The translations under genes and the position numbers were made by a program. A stretch of 64,000 bases of DNA. Origin: Mycteria americana. Its lineage: Eukaryota > Chordata > Aves > Ciconiiformes > Ciconiidae. The notes under the pieces are model-generated. The model was given only the letters and a program-made list of their open reading frames with translations, ran no database searches and had not been told where the DNA came from. The DNA is taken from the NCBI RefSeq assembly GCF_035582795.1, contig NC_134366.1, positions 108,817,756 to 108,881,755 of the forward strand, written 5' to 3'. Positions 1 through 11,935 of the stretch are shown here, one piece after another; positions within the stretch are counted from its first letter, which is position 1, and each line of letters starts with the position of its first letter.

Positions 1-3000
1 GTATTCTGTCGTGAAAGACAAGAGAAGAAGGATAAGGTGTAATTACAATTCAATTAATGTTTCCTAAGACATGTGCCAATTTCTAAGCAGGTTTCTCTTT
101 ATCCTTCCGCTTTCCTATCTAGCAATAAGCTTTTAAGTGTTTTGATTACAAGGCCAGCTCTCATGGGAGGAGACAGAGGAAGGGAGGAAGCACAAAGCCC
201 GAAGGAAGAGGACTTCTTAAAGCAGAAGACTATAGCAATTCCCATCACTGCCATGTCTGAGAACAGAGGTGCACACAGATGGCTGGTGCTCTATTTTCCC
301 CTTCAGTATTTGCTGCAACACAGTGATCCGAGAGGCTTCTTCAGCACCCTGCAGTCACCCAGAGAAAAACAGATGTGACATACACCAAAAGGCATTACAC
401 AGCGCCACAAAGCTCATCCTTCTGCAAAGACATGTAGCCAAAGAACGTTATCACTGTGAATGTCCCCACCGGGTAGTCACAAGGCATTAAAATATCCACA
501 GACATGAGTGTCAGGAGCTGAAGCATGCTCCTGGGCCACTCTCCAGGGGGTGATGGGTCAGTCTAGGTCCAGGGAAGGTACAGGCTGGTTTAGACCCGCT
601 GAAATCTGATCATCCACAAAGCTCACACGTCTACTGGACAAGGAAAGAGGAATACTGCCTGTGCTTTTTGGCCCTTCAGCACAAGAAGGATGTTGAAAAA
701 CTGGAGTGAGTTCAGCCACGAAGATGCTCCCTCCTTTCTTCTCCCCCCTCCCCCCTTTTTTTTTTTTTAAATAATCCTCTGACACACATCAGGAATCTGA
801 AAACTTAAGGATACTTGGGGATTGCCAGAGAAGTGTCTTACCCAGTATGGTACTAAGGATCTGACAAACTCTCCCCTTCCAATAATCAAGGGCACAAACC
901 AACTTTCAAGAACTTTCTTTTGGAGAAAAGAAAAGAAACTCAGGAAGTCCAGGAAAATCTTGGTCAGTTTTCACAGGAGCCATTTCTGAATCATGACTAA
1001 TGCAACATACCAGCTGGATGGTGGTTTATCCTTAAGGAAGGAACCACCTGGTTATCATAACAGAGGCGGGGCTATCAGAAACCCAACATTTGCAGACTAT
1101 CGCCCATCTGACTCCCCACAGCTATTTTTTCCAGAGCTCCTGCACGTCCAACTCAATCTTCAGAGAAGGAGAAAAGCTATTTCATGCCATTGTGTAAAAG
1201 CAGTGCTCTCTCACACCTGGCTCCTCTGCTAAAAGGGATTCCACCTGCCCACGGCCCGCCACTTCCCCAGCCTTTGAAAAACCACCCGAGAATCCCTTGA
1301 TCCCCGGCCAACAGCATGCCCTGGCGCAGAGGCTGAGCTGCACCCACCTCCGCTCACCTGGCAACCTGCACTCTCAGGCGATAGCTGCAAAATCATGAGT
1401 TCTCAGACTCAACTTTCGAGTTCTCAGGCAAGTCCGGACAGGCTTCGTACTTACAAAACACAGGCAACTAAATGTTTAAAAGGCTGACTACACGCAGCTA
1501 CCAAAAGCTGCATAATTGAATCTTTTTGTTTCCCCAGCGTTAGACAGTCCACCCAATCAAAAAAAGAAAACCAATCCGTATTTCTAGACGATCACAGCAG
1601 GACAACCCAGTGATCCACAGGGACAGGACAGACAGCATCATAACCAACCCTACAATATTACCATGTTTTAACAAGACGTATAAGGTCTTTATACTACCTT
1701 GCCAGGTATCATTGGCCAGAGCCTTTCACTGGGTCTACTTCTAACCACTGAAGAGTAACTCCGTGAGAGGGAACCTACGAGCTTTACAGACAAAAGAAAA
1801 CCATCTTGCAATGTCAGTACCAACCTCTGTTTGCCAACAACCTGCAACAGCCTGCTACATAAACAGTCTAGATGTTATTGCGCACAAGTCATGCTAACAG
1901 TATAACCCCACCAGCACCAGGAAATACAACAGCACAGCCTCCACTGACCCACGCTGCACGTTAATGGATCATCACTGGGTGTAGACCCTCAGCAGGATAT
2001 TTTGAATTTAGCCTCTATTTTAAGTTTCCTTCCAATGCAGTACAGTTCTCTAAAGTAACTTCTGGGCCATCAGCAGTGACAACCCGGAGCGACAGAAGAC
2101 CTCCAGTAAACCCCTTGCACCCACACAAGTTCATTGTCCTTCTCTCCAGAAATCCGCAGTCATTCGTACACCTGCAACCGCCCTAAATCACTCTGTGTCT
2201 ATACAGTAACATAGGATTCACTTACAGGATTCCTGCAGCTGTAAAGGAGGCTACGAAGTGTTCGTTATAAGGTTGCTTTTTAATTGTTAATAGAACAAAC
2301 TCAAGCTATGGCAATATTAAAGTAGAAGAGAGAGGATGAACTTAAAAAAAATTCTTATCTGTGGTCAAGGTTTTTGTTTGAAGCTCATACAGTGCACGGG
2401 GTATAACTCAGTAACTAGAAACCAGGATCTGGAGCATTTGGGGGCCTCAATGAATGTTGTGGGTGGGTTACACCTTAGAAGCAGTACAAACTGAACCAAA
2501 ACTTTCCAGCACTGGAAGCAGGATGGAACTTTCCAGGCCAGCTGAGCCTCTTCAAGTGGCAACAGGAGGTTAGGAAATAAGGGCCTCAACCTACATTTAA
2601 AGTGCCACATGTAGAAATGATTGGAGAGTTCCTTGGACATAAAGTTGTTCTCCCACTGAAGCCATCCGACCATCCTCAGATCTATGTGTTGCTCAAGGCT
2701 GTTTGATCTGAATGCAAATATTAACAGCAGCAAGGGACAAAAATGGGGAGCACCGAGCACCAACTCCCAAAGACATCGCCTCCAATACCATCTCAGCAGG
2801 TGATCAGGGCTGTGCACAATTCCAGGACATGCTAACGTTACTCTGTACTCTTTTCAACTTATGCATTGCCTATGCCTTTTCTGTTATATGTATATAAAAC
2901 ACAGGCTTCCAGGGAGATTTCTCAGTTTTGCTTAAATGCTACTTATTTTTGCCCACAGAGGTGGCAGGCAAGATTTTGATGTGCTGGTTCAACCAAGAGC

Positions 3001-3169
3001 GACCAGAGCCTCTTGAAGAGAGCTCAGCAAGACCAACCATAGACACAGACAACCGGTATCATCATTTTAAGAAGCCGAAATCCGGCAGACAGCTGTTTCT
3101 GCACATGACAGCCCTGCAGACCACAACTCCTTCCCCAACAATACAAGCGTGCAGAAGCTGACCGGCTTA
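1..3169 (-). other. PARD6G intron 1, non-island part
   Basis: No exon with homology to the PB1 domain is visible on the minus strand. A 150-codon minus-strand frame at 2365-2817 has no recognisable domain and no supporting splice context. The only clear local feature is the polypyrimidine tract at 726-768. Otherwise nothing is recognised. Confidence 0.7.
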
Positions 3170-4024
3170 TGGCGGGTGCCGGCACCCCCAGGTAACACCT
3201 GGTAAAACAGCCACAGGAGGGTGAAGTTTCCCGCAGGCCTCGCTCTGGCTTCTCCGACTCGGATCTACAGCAGGATTTCGGCGCTGCCAGCACCGGCCGA
3301 GGGGACCCGGCCACCTCCCTCCCAGTCCTCCGCTCCTCCAGCCAAACCGCGCCGGGGGACCCGACCCACCACCCGGGAGATGGCGAAGGACCCGGGCGGC
3401 GTACCCCCGCGGCTGCGGGGAGCAGGAGCACCCCGGGGGCGGCACCGCCTCCGGCCTCCCACCCGCCCACCGGCGCCCCCGGCCCGAGCCCCAGCCCTCC
3501 CGCCAGGCCCGGCGACCGGCGCTTTCCGAGCTGCCCCACAAAGTTAGCGCCGAAGTCCCCGCGGCGAAACAAAAGATCGAGCGGGAGCGGCGGGCGCGGG
3601 GCCCCGGCGCCCGCCCGCCCCGGCCCCGCCGCCGCCGCCGCCCCGGGGGCGGGCGGGGAAGGGTCGCGCCGCCGCCACAGCCTCACGCCGGGCAGGGGCG
3701 GCTCGCCGGGGGCGAGGCCGGGAGCTGTGCCCGGAGCCGGGATCCCGCCTCTCCGCGGGCTGCCGCCAGCCCGTCACCGCTCTCCGGGCTGCGGCTGGGG
3801 CACGGCTCCGGCAGCATCGGGCGGGGAGGCGGCGGGGGGGTGTGAGGGATGCCGAGGGGGGCTCCATTCATTTTCGGGAGAGCCGCCGGGAGCGGGCCGG
3901 GCAGGGGCGCACCCGGCCGCCGCCGGTCGAGGCCGCGCCGCGCTCTCCTCACCTTACTCTTCACTTCCACCGCGCTGCACTCCAGATACCGCAGAGTCTG
4001 AGATTTGTTGAAACTCCGGTTCAT
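1..4024 (-). CDS. PARD6G: PARD6G (PAR-6 gamma), 5' end: first coding exon plus part of intron 1; gene continues off the left edge
   Basis: PAR-6 proteins are cytoplasmic scaffolds of the PAR-3/PAR-6/aPKC polarity complex; they bind aPKC through an N-terminal PB1 domain and CDC42 and other partners through a semi-CRIB and PDZ module. Only the N-terminal tip before the PB1 domain is here, read on the minus strand from an ATG at 4024. The peptide begins MNRSFNKSQTL and ends VEVKSK, matching the family start (MNRSF.KSQTLR...VEVKSK, gamma paralogue rather than alpha or beta). The exon ends at 3953 and is followed by a consensus GTGAGG donor. The next exon, expected to begin FGAEFRRFSLDR, is not visible on the minus strand down to position 1, so positions 1-3952 are intron 1. 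Identity is from remembered family sequence, not a search. Confidence 0.88.
726..768. repeat. Polypyrimidine/polypurine low-complexity tract
   Basis: An almost uninterrupted run of C and T ending in about 13 consecutive T. The opposite strand is polyA followed by G/A. No interspersed repeat body is recognised beside it. Confidence 0.75.
3628..3642. repeat. (GCC)5 trinucleotide run in PARD6G intron 1
   Basis: Five perfect GCC units inside the CpG island, about 310 bp downstream of exon 1 in the gene's direction. Confidence 0.8.
3953..4024 (-). CDS. PARD6G: PARD6G coding exon 1 (24 codons)
   Basis: The exon has 72 coding nucleotides, ATG at 4024-4022 and a last AAG codon at 3955-3953, phase 0, followed by GTGAGG (3952-3947). 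The start context is GGGAAGATGA, with A at -3. The frame stays open upstream for about 250 more codons because the CpG island has few stop codons, so the start is chosen by family homology and not by an upstream stop. Relative to the human protein as I remember it, a few residues differ (N for H at residue 6; Y-L-E for F-Y-D at residues 13-15), consistent with an orthologue from another vertebrate class. Confidence 0.88.
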
Positions 4025-4055
4025 CTTCCCGGCCCCGCTGCCTTCCCCTCCCCGC

Positions 4056-4070
4056 GCCGCCGCCGCCGCC
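4056..4070 (-). repeat. (GGC)5 trinucleotide run in the presumed PARD6G 5'UTR
   Basis: Five perfect GCC units on the plus strand (GGC in the PARD6G sense) lie 32-46 nt upstream of the start codon. A second (GCC)5 run lies in intron 1 at 3628-3642. Such runs are prone to length variation. Confidence 0.8.
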
Positions 4071-4189
4071 TCCCGCCCGCCGCGGGCCGCGCGCCCCCGG
4101 GCCGCCCCCGCGAGCCGATCGCCCCGCGCGCGGCAGGCGGCACGCGGCGCCCCGCTACCGCTCCGCTCCGGCCACTTTGTCCCGGCGCG

Positions 4190-4344
4190 CCAATGAGAGC
4201 GGCCGCTCCGCCGGCCTCGCGCTCCGCTCCCAACAGCCGCGCGCCCGCGGCTGGCGGCGGGCGGGCGCCTGGGCCGGCAGGCCACGCCCGCGGCCACGCC
4301 CACCCCACCGCGTGGCCCCGCCCCGCCCGGCGACGCCCCGCCCC
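4190..4344 (-). promoter_or_regulatory. PARD6G: Candidate PARD6G core promoter: CCAAT box and two GC boxes
   Basis: An inverted CCAAT box (ATTGG on the minus strand) lies at 4190-4194, about 166 bp upstream of the ATG. Two perfect GC boxes (GGGGCGGGG on the minus strand) lie further upstream at 4316-4324 and 4336-4344. The order GC boxes, CCAAT, then ATG is the usual layout for a CpG-island promoter, and implies a start site roughly between 4030 and 4150. No TATA box is seen. The transcription start itself is inferred, not seen. Confidence 0.5.
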
Positions 4345-4800
4345 TCGGCGGCCGCGGGGCTCCGGCGCGCCCCGGCCCCGGGCGTGTGCGCGGTGCGCGG
4401 CCGCGGGGGAGGCGGGGGCGGGCGCGGCCGGCGGCTGCGGGGGTTGCCCGCCTTGAGGGTGAGACTGAGTGCCCCCGAGGACGGGCGGTAGCGGGGCTGG
4501 AGGGGCTGCCGGGGCGCCGCTGTAAGCCGTTGCCCCGAGAGGCTGGCAGCGGTGCAGGCGCAGGGTAAAATCGCTTCGTTCTGGGGCGGCGTTCGGCCCC
4601 GGCGCTGGGCAGGCGTCTGCACCTGCCCGCTCTCACGGGCGGTGAGCGGCCCCGCTGCCGAAGTCGTTTACGATGCAGAAAGCGCACCCAAAGCAGCCGC
4701 GGGCCGCCGTGCGCCGGGTGCCCCCCAGCGCGGGGGTGCCCGGAGGTGCCGTTGCGAGCCGCGGAGACCCGCGCCAAACTTCCGGGCAGCGCCGGTCATT

Positions 4801-6101
4801 CATAAAGAGTGTTGGCATCTGGGAAGTGCTGCAGGTCATTAACTGGAGACCACAGGTCGTCAGGTTTGGGAGGAGAGTTTCCACCACTCCCTCCTTGAAA
4901 TAAATCAGTGGACTGCCTCCCTCTGCTAGCAGCCCTTATTAATTAGGTAGGTTATTAATTTGAGAATCTCGAAGGAACTTTTTTCTTTCCATCTTTTGCC
5001 AAGGGCCTTTATAATTCTAACAGACCTTTTCCCTTCAATTTCTTTTAGTCACTGGGCGTCTTTGACGGTGGTATTTTTTCCTACACAGTCCTGCCCAAAA
5101 CGTCAGTCATGGTGTAAAGAAGCCGAGGACAAGGCACGGACCTGTGCAGCCAGTTTTCTACTGCTCAACATCTCCTAGGATCGTCTGCCCATCTAAGGAA
5201 GGAGCATAAAGTCCTAGCAGACGTGACAGATCACCCATCTCCCCTTCTCCAGACCCGCTGGGCAGGTGTCAATGGCAGTGACGGGGAATACCCATGAATT
5301 TAGGGGCAAAAAAAGAACTGAGTTGGCTTTTCATGTGACTCCAAGTGGGAGGATCAAAGCAGATGCCCCAGCTACAAACCAGCTCCAGCTTATTGGAAAA
5401 TGGATCTGAAATGAACATTTGCCACATGTTCTGGGCTTGCACTGTATTTGGAAGGCTTGCTGTAAGTTAAACTGGAAAAATAAAGTCTCAAGAGCTGAGA
5501 AAGGAAATGTTTGCATGAACTTGATCTTTCCCTCTTTTTATCTTAGCATGAGCAAGGCAGCGGCTTCGCCTTCCTGCTGTGATGGCCAAGGCCGAGCTGT
5601 GGAGATACAGCATCCCTGGGGTGCTCCGGGGCTGAACATCCCTTTTGGGATGTTTCCATTTAAAGATAGACCTTGAAATCCAACAGCTGGATCCATATGG
5701 TTTAGTAGTTCAACATCTGGAGCAACAAGGCCAGTTCACTGGAGTGAAGTTAATCAGTAGATAAGGACCAGTCTAGTCATGTAACCTCCAAGGGGGGAAA
5801 TACTGGTATTACTCGCATCGCTGGGAGCATTAGCGGGGACTTCAGGTGGGATGTTACTCCAGCCCACTTGTCCTCCAGCTGACCCTCGGAAAGGGACGCT
5901 GCTGTTTGCATTACCTCCTGGGTCAGGAAAGAGCCCCGGCAGCGCTCTTACACATTTCAGGCACGTGGTGATGTGGTTGAATTCAGAATCACAACCACAG
6001 AGAAGGAAAGGTCTGTATTAATTTTTGTTTCAAAATTTTAGTTTGTTTATTTTTTCTACGAAAAAGGAAGTTCTCAACAGTTGGCAATCAATAAGCAATT
6101 T
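4801..6101. other. Intergenic, immediately upstream of PARD6G
   Basis: Ordinary composition after the CpG island. There is a TTATTAATTAGG homeodomain-type motif around 4936-4947. Short frames here carry no recognisable domain. No gene or named repeat is seen. Confidence 0.5.
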
Positions 6102-6168
6102 AATTCAATGAAAATGAACAAAGAATATATATTTTTGGGTGAGATAAAAGCTGGTACGCCATGCTGGA
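6102..6168 (+). repeat. Direct repeat, copy 1 (67 bp)
   Basis: Nearly identical to 6359-6426, with three substitutions and a one-base difference in a T run. Both copies contain AAAATGAACAAAGAATATAT and end CCATGCTGGA. The offset is about 257 bp. Confidence 0.85.
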
Positions 6169-6358
6169 GTCTTAACTTTAAATTTGGTACTTCTTATATT
6201 TGTGACGTTCATTTGAGAAGTACAGATTAAACTCATTTGTCTTTTTTTAATTTTATGCTTCCCTCAGGGAGTGCATATGCTTCATTACCATCTCTTTTAT
6301 ATTAATAAAGACTCTTCAAACTAATAACACCTACCAAGCTGTGTGCAACCAGAATGGG

Positions 6359-6426
6359 AATTCAAGGAAAATGAACAAAGAATATATATTTTTTGGGTGA
6401 GCTAAAAGCTGGTAAGCCATGCTGGA
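6359..6426 (+). repeat. Direct repeat, copy 2 (68 bp)
   Basis: Second copy of the block at 6102-6168. The sequence between the copies (6169-6358) is not itself repeated, so this is a dispersed local duplication and not a simple tandem array. Confidence 0.85.
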
Positions 6427-9400
6427 TTCGTCAAGAATAAAGATACATTTTTCAAAGCGTAAGACGGGTTAATTTACCAGGAGGGCTAAGGGGACTTCCA
6501 CGCTCCCTTCCCTGTCAGCAGCAGCCATTGAAGATCCTGTTCATATTTCCACCACCACAGGAATACACAATCCTCCTCTTCTCATCTACCCTGTCTTTGA
6601 AGCTAACAGGTGTATTGAGGACACAAAGTACTGTATTTGGGGAGTGGAGCTAATGTTGTTTCTATTTCTTCTCTCCTACAAGAATTGAGAAGTGGTAGAT
6701 CACTGCTTCTCCTTTTTTTTTCATTCACCCATAGGAAGAGCTGCTTTTCTGTTGTTCTATTCTTGCCCGCTTTTTCAACCTTGCATTTTTCAACCTTGCA
6801 GTTTACTGCACTTACCGGAGTAAACAAAGTGAATACACTAATATGAGGAAATATACTCTATATCTCCAAAGAGGCTATTGCTAGCAAAGGTTCTTTTCAA
6901 GCTACTTCAACAAAATTTGGTTTCTGCTGCTTTTTCTCAGTTGATCTGTTTGTCTCTTTAAAAAATTCCATTGCTAAACCTGAAAAAGATATTTGAATTT
7001 CACTTATTTTTGTTCAGGTTTTAATATACGTTGCCACGCTTTCAAACATAAGAATGAACGGACTTTTAAAATACAAGTGCTTTACTTAAAAGCAATCCAG
7101 TCTGAGTTAAATATCCATTCTTTTGTAAATTAATATAAATAATTTTTACCCACTCTGATCCGAGGAATAATCAGCTTCTGGATAGCTCATTGATTAGGAT
7201 AAAATAGGCGCACACATGGGTAGAGGGTCACAGTATGAAAAACTGGCTGTATACTTTAGTTAGTAGAAAAATACAATCATATTATCTAATTCTTTATTAA
7301 ATAATATATTAGATTCTTAGTATTATTTATTAATATTATATAAGAATTTATTAAAAGGAATCTTCTCAATGAAGCTTCACTGAAATCCAGTTCAGTCCAT
7401 TTTTCTAAATTCCCTAAGACACACTTTTTCTTTTCCATTTCCAAATTACTTCCAGGTTTAATCCCTTTCCACCAGAGCAGAGCTGAGGCACGATTAAGAC
7501 AGCTTGAGAAAACTCCTTCTTCTCTTGCCTCCCCTTCCCATGCCCGCGCTGTGCTGTAATGAGCGGTGACTTCAGCTCCGTGTACCAGCAGGAACCAAAC
7601 CACTGTGTGTGCTCCCAGGCTGCCCCGGCCCCAGGTTGCACGGGCGCTGCAGCCCCTACCAGCTGTTTTCCTCCTCAAACTCAGTCGCAAAGATGGTTTT
7701 AATTTAACTGCTTTTGCTCAGGCACCTTTCAGGGTTTTTTTTTTTTCTCATCACTTGCCAAGGGCACTGCATTCCTTTGACAATTTCTATAAATCTTCAT
7801 CTGGTTTAGTAATCCGTAGTTAGTTTACCCTGCTTCTGACCTGCAGAGCTTTTAAATCACCATTTCTTCCCGGGTGCCCATCTCTCAGCCCTTCCTTGCA
7901 GCCTTGTCCCCCGATGCATCCAGAGCGCAGGGGCATGTTTGCTCTCACCCAGCCACATAGCCCCTTCCTGCGTGCAGCACTGCACCAAATATCCTCGTTT
8001 CTTGCCCTAAACTGGGCAGGGATGCCACAGCAAAGGGATCCTAACAGGCTATTTTAAAAATATTCAGATATTCCTGTTTTCAAAGCTTTTTATTTACCAG
8101 ACCAATGAAAGGTGCTGCAACGAGTGCCTGACTCGCACTCCTGCAATGCTGTTTTTCAGTATGCAAGGGGCTTCCCACCGACTAGCCGCATGCCTCATTA
8201 GTATTAACAAGTCATCTACGTGCTCTGAGAGGTGAAAAACTACCCCGGACTCACATCCAAGGATTTATTTTTCTCCCCCCGTCCCCGTGCTGAATTTGCA
8301 AGAGTTACAAATAGCAAGTCCTAAGGGCTTGGGAGAGCTGCTGCAATGACAGGCTGGCTTTGGTTTCTTTGAATGTGAACCAAAATGAAGCATAGCACAA
8401 GGGAGAGAAGAGGGGGGGATGACAACTATTGTTTTGCTTGTAGCGAGCAGTGTTCCTGCCACAGTGAGGATGGTTTCTACTTCATCAAGCACAGAGGACA
8501 ATGCCAGGGAACGTCGGTTGCCCCAGTGCAGGAGCCTACCTGGAGGGGAGCGGGAAGAAGAATGCCACCAGCCACGGCAGTAATGGATGCTTCAGGACAG
8601 GAAACCAGCTGCTTCAGTGGTTTTCCATTGTCCCATCCCTCGTGGTGGTGAAATGTCTTCTTTTTCTTTCCTTTTACAAGCTTTCGCCTTCAGGCCTTCA
8701 AGAGCTGTCTGTGCATTTAATAGGAAAAAGAGTGAAGAGAGACGGGTGTTTGTTCTCAAGGGGTGGGGAAACCCGATGCTTCTTTTCTACCAGGATGATG
8801 AAGCATCAAGGAAACCTCTTGCATGACTTTACTACAAAATACTCCAGGAGGAGAGGCCAGAGCTGTAGCTGAGGGAACGGCACCTGCTGAGCTGCACTGC
8901 AGAGCTCACAAGCGAGCACAGAGACGGGCGTTTGCTATTGCAGCTCCCAGGATTTCTCCGGAGAACTGCTGTGCACCACCGATGTCCTTTCCCTTTTTTG
9001 TTTCTCCGGCATACTACTCCCCACCCCACCGCTGGGCTTTGCCGTCACTGCTTGGTGGCTGGCCATGCCCCGAGAGGTCTCAGGATGGTGTGCGTGGCAG
9101 CTCTGCCCAAAAGCAGGGGGGAAAGCCACTCTCACCTTCCCCCTCCAAACAGGCACGCATGCTGAACAAGGCCAGACAAAGCACTGAGGGTGGGAACTTG
9201 GCCAAGAAAGGATGCCAGGAGCACGACGTTTTAGAGCTCAATTTTCTTCTGTTTTGAAACAACGCGGGGAAGGGAGCAGCGTGGGCGCTGCCGACGTGCC
9301 GGGGGGGAGCAGGCGGATGTCCCCAGGCCGTCTGCACTCAGGTACCCTGGCTTCAGCAGATCAGATCAACGTCCTCTTGTGTCAGCTGAAAATTTGCCCC

Positions 9401-11935
9401 TTTGGCTTAACTGGTGGATATTATATAACCGGTTACGTATTGACACATAGCGACACGCAAATAATTCAGGAACCAAAGCTGCTGGGATGCCACAGTCCCA
9501 GCGGCCAAACTCTGAGCATCACCAGATATGGAGTAGGGTGGGTTATCAGACCGATTGTCCTCTTTCCAAATTACACCTAAATTGGGGTTAAAAGCAACAG
9601 TGCTTTACAAGGATGGCAAAGGTGAGTTTGATTTGCAGAGGTGATTTTGGGGGTGGGAGGAGGGAGGAGAGAGGATGGTGGTCCTTGTTCTGCCCCCAAA
9701 GTATGCTCTGGCTATATGGGTTGCCAGGAGAAGACATTGCCCACAGAATATAGAAATATTCAAACTATATTTGTTCTGCACATGTATGTGCTGAATTTCA
9801 TGGGTTTTTTTCTCCCTTTCAATTGCTTTGATTCTTGGTTTTCCATTCTTAAGGGGAAAAACATGAAAAAGCAATAATGTTTCCCAGATGTCATTCATTT
9901 CAGCAGAAAAGTAGATCTCATCCTCCACCAGCTGACCAGAAGTAGGTCCTTCTACTTCCACGTGGGGTAAAAATGTTGTTTACAATGTGATTTCTTGCCA
10001 TGGAGCACTGGAATCAACACCAACTTTACATGCGGTAGCTCATATACCTCACATAGCGCAGCAAGGTTTCCGTGTCCGCTGCATACTTTTATGGCTTGAT
10101 AGTAAGTGTAACAGAGATTAACTGAAAAAAAAGTAGGGAGAAGAAAAACGGCAAAAGCAGAGGTTCTAGCTAAGAAGATGGTTTTACTGGTTGGTAGTAC
10201 TGGTAGTATGGGTTTGGGACATTCAATGGCTGTTCAAGAAACACTGAGTTAATTTTTAGAAAGTTCTTTAAGTCTCTAGATGAAAGCTGCTGTGCAGTTA
10301 GCAGCTACTTATGGTGTTAGAATGACGACTGCAAATACTTTTAAAATATAATTGATTTAAAGGCAGCACTGCTGATCACAAGCCTGGGGTGTGGGAGCAT
10401 CTGCCTGGTTCTCTTCCCCCAAGAGAAAGCTGCACTTCACTTTGTCCCTTTATTGTTGGTCCTACTTCTACAGTAAATTGAAGCATGACTGTAAATTGGC
10501 AAGTGCAGGATACATCTGCTAATTAGCCCAGTGCTGTCAAGTGATTTATGCAATTGGTGTCATCTTTATCTTCCCAAGCACCTTTTCTGTGTGAAACTGT
10601 GAATGGGCTATTGAAACACACACTATGGCACTGGAATAATTTTTCTGCAGTACTTACCAAATTTTCTGATGGGATTAAGCTGACCAGATCTTCCTTAAAT
10701 TAATAAAATGGAAAGAAAAGTAGTACTGTTAATTTTCAAAGTTAATGTCTGTACAAGAAGGCTGCTATCATGAAGATTTAATCATGCCTTCCTTCTGCTT
10801 GTGGTCCAAGAGCTTATCCAACTTGCTTAGTGACCAGAGAAACCTGCCTGTGGCACCCCTCTGCAATTCTTCTCAATCACAAACTGAGTTTAATCTCTTT
10901 CGGGTAACCATTTAACTCATATGAATGCCATCTACCATCTTTGTTAGCCCTGGCAGCTGAAGCGTGGGGTTTGGTAACACGGTAGGAAGAGTATGACTTT
11001 TGCCCAGCCTAACTCAGTCCCTCACCAAAAGCACGGAGAGGTTTTTAGCCTGGCATGGGATGCAATTAAATGGGAAGAGCAACAAGAATCTTAATGAAAG
11101 TATAATTTATTGAGAACTTCCACTTGGGAAGTGACTAAAGGTCCCTTTAAATAAATGACCCCAATATTCCTGAATTTCAGCTTTAAGCAATTTATAAGGC
11201 ACTATGTCTAGCGATTAAGTCAAGCCCTCTCAGAAGCGATGGTTAGTGGTCTCACCTGCTAATAAGGGAAAATAATAAGAAACTGTCCTAGCCATGCGAG
11301 TCATACAACATATGGATCTTCACTGTTCACTTACTAACTTGAATCCCTGAAAAATGTAACACACAGCAGCTGAAAGCTTCTTAGTAAAAAAAAAAAAATT
11401 GTCAGATGACTTTTTAAGTCTGCTCTTTGCAAGATTTTTTTGGCAGATCTGCTAGACCAGTGGCAGCGTTAAGATAAAGATAGATTCAAAGGTGTAGTTC
11501 CTGATTAATAATAATAATTTTAAAAAGTTAGAGGGAAAGGTCACACATATTCACATAGCAAAATCCATCCGATGTTTGCCAAACCATTGCACATAGCTGT
11601 ACCAGGCTGAAATCACCTGATCCTGTCAGAACTACTGGAGCAAACTCCTGCATGGAAAGGCACTGTGAAGCTCTTACTTGTCTGGGACTGCACATAATCT
11701 CTTCCTCACCCACCTGATTTGCAAAGAGATTTGCCAAGAAGCAGCTTACTACGTTAGAGATGTCTTTCAGCATGCCTTTGTGCCCTGCAAACACCCAAGT
11801 TCTAAATCGTCTGTGCACAATCAATCCTTTCCAGAGCTTTCAGCGAGGGCAAACAGTCTCACGTGAGGCTTGAAGGAGTCCTTCAAACCAGCTGTTCAGA
11901 AATGCATGAAGCACGTTATATCCTCTTCCCAGAAG
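6427..11935. other. Intergenic, no gene recognised
   Basis: Mixed composition. A short AT-rich block lies at about 7270-7355 and a GC-richer block at about 8860-9330 with several overlapping random open frames (the longest 144 codons). A TTTTTCAACCTTGCA-type unit is duplicated in tandem at about 6770-6800. No protein family, RNA gene or named repeat is recognised. Confidence 0.5.

Larger units (their letters stand above)
3170..4800. promoter_or_regulatory. CpG island spanning the PARD6G promoter, 5'UTR, exon 1 and start of intron 1
   Basis: About 1.6 kb of very GC- and CpG-dense sequence with sharp edges: the flanks at 3000-3150 and after 4850 drop to ordinary composition. It contains dense CCGCCC/GGGCGG motifs, two GCC trinucleotide runs, and the PARD6G start codon. 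This is typical of a broad, TATA-less vertebrate promoter. The island extends on both sides of the exon, so divergent transcription to the right is possible, but I cannot define an exon there. Confidence 0.85.

Noticed and set aside
2365-2817. 150-codon minus-strand frame considered as PARD6G exon 2
   Set aside because: The translation bears no resemblance to the PB1 domain (no FGAEFRRFSL-type start, no OPCA motif).
3024-3686. 220-codon minus-strand frame in the CpG island
   Set aside because: Lies in PARD6G intron 1; Gly/Ala/Pro/Arg-rich translation typical of stop-poor GC-rich DNA.
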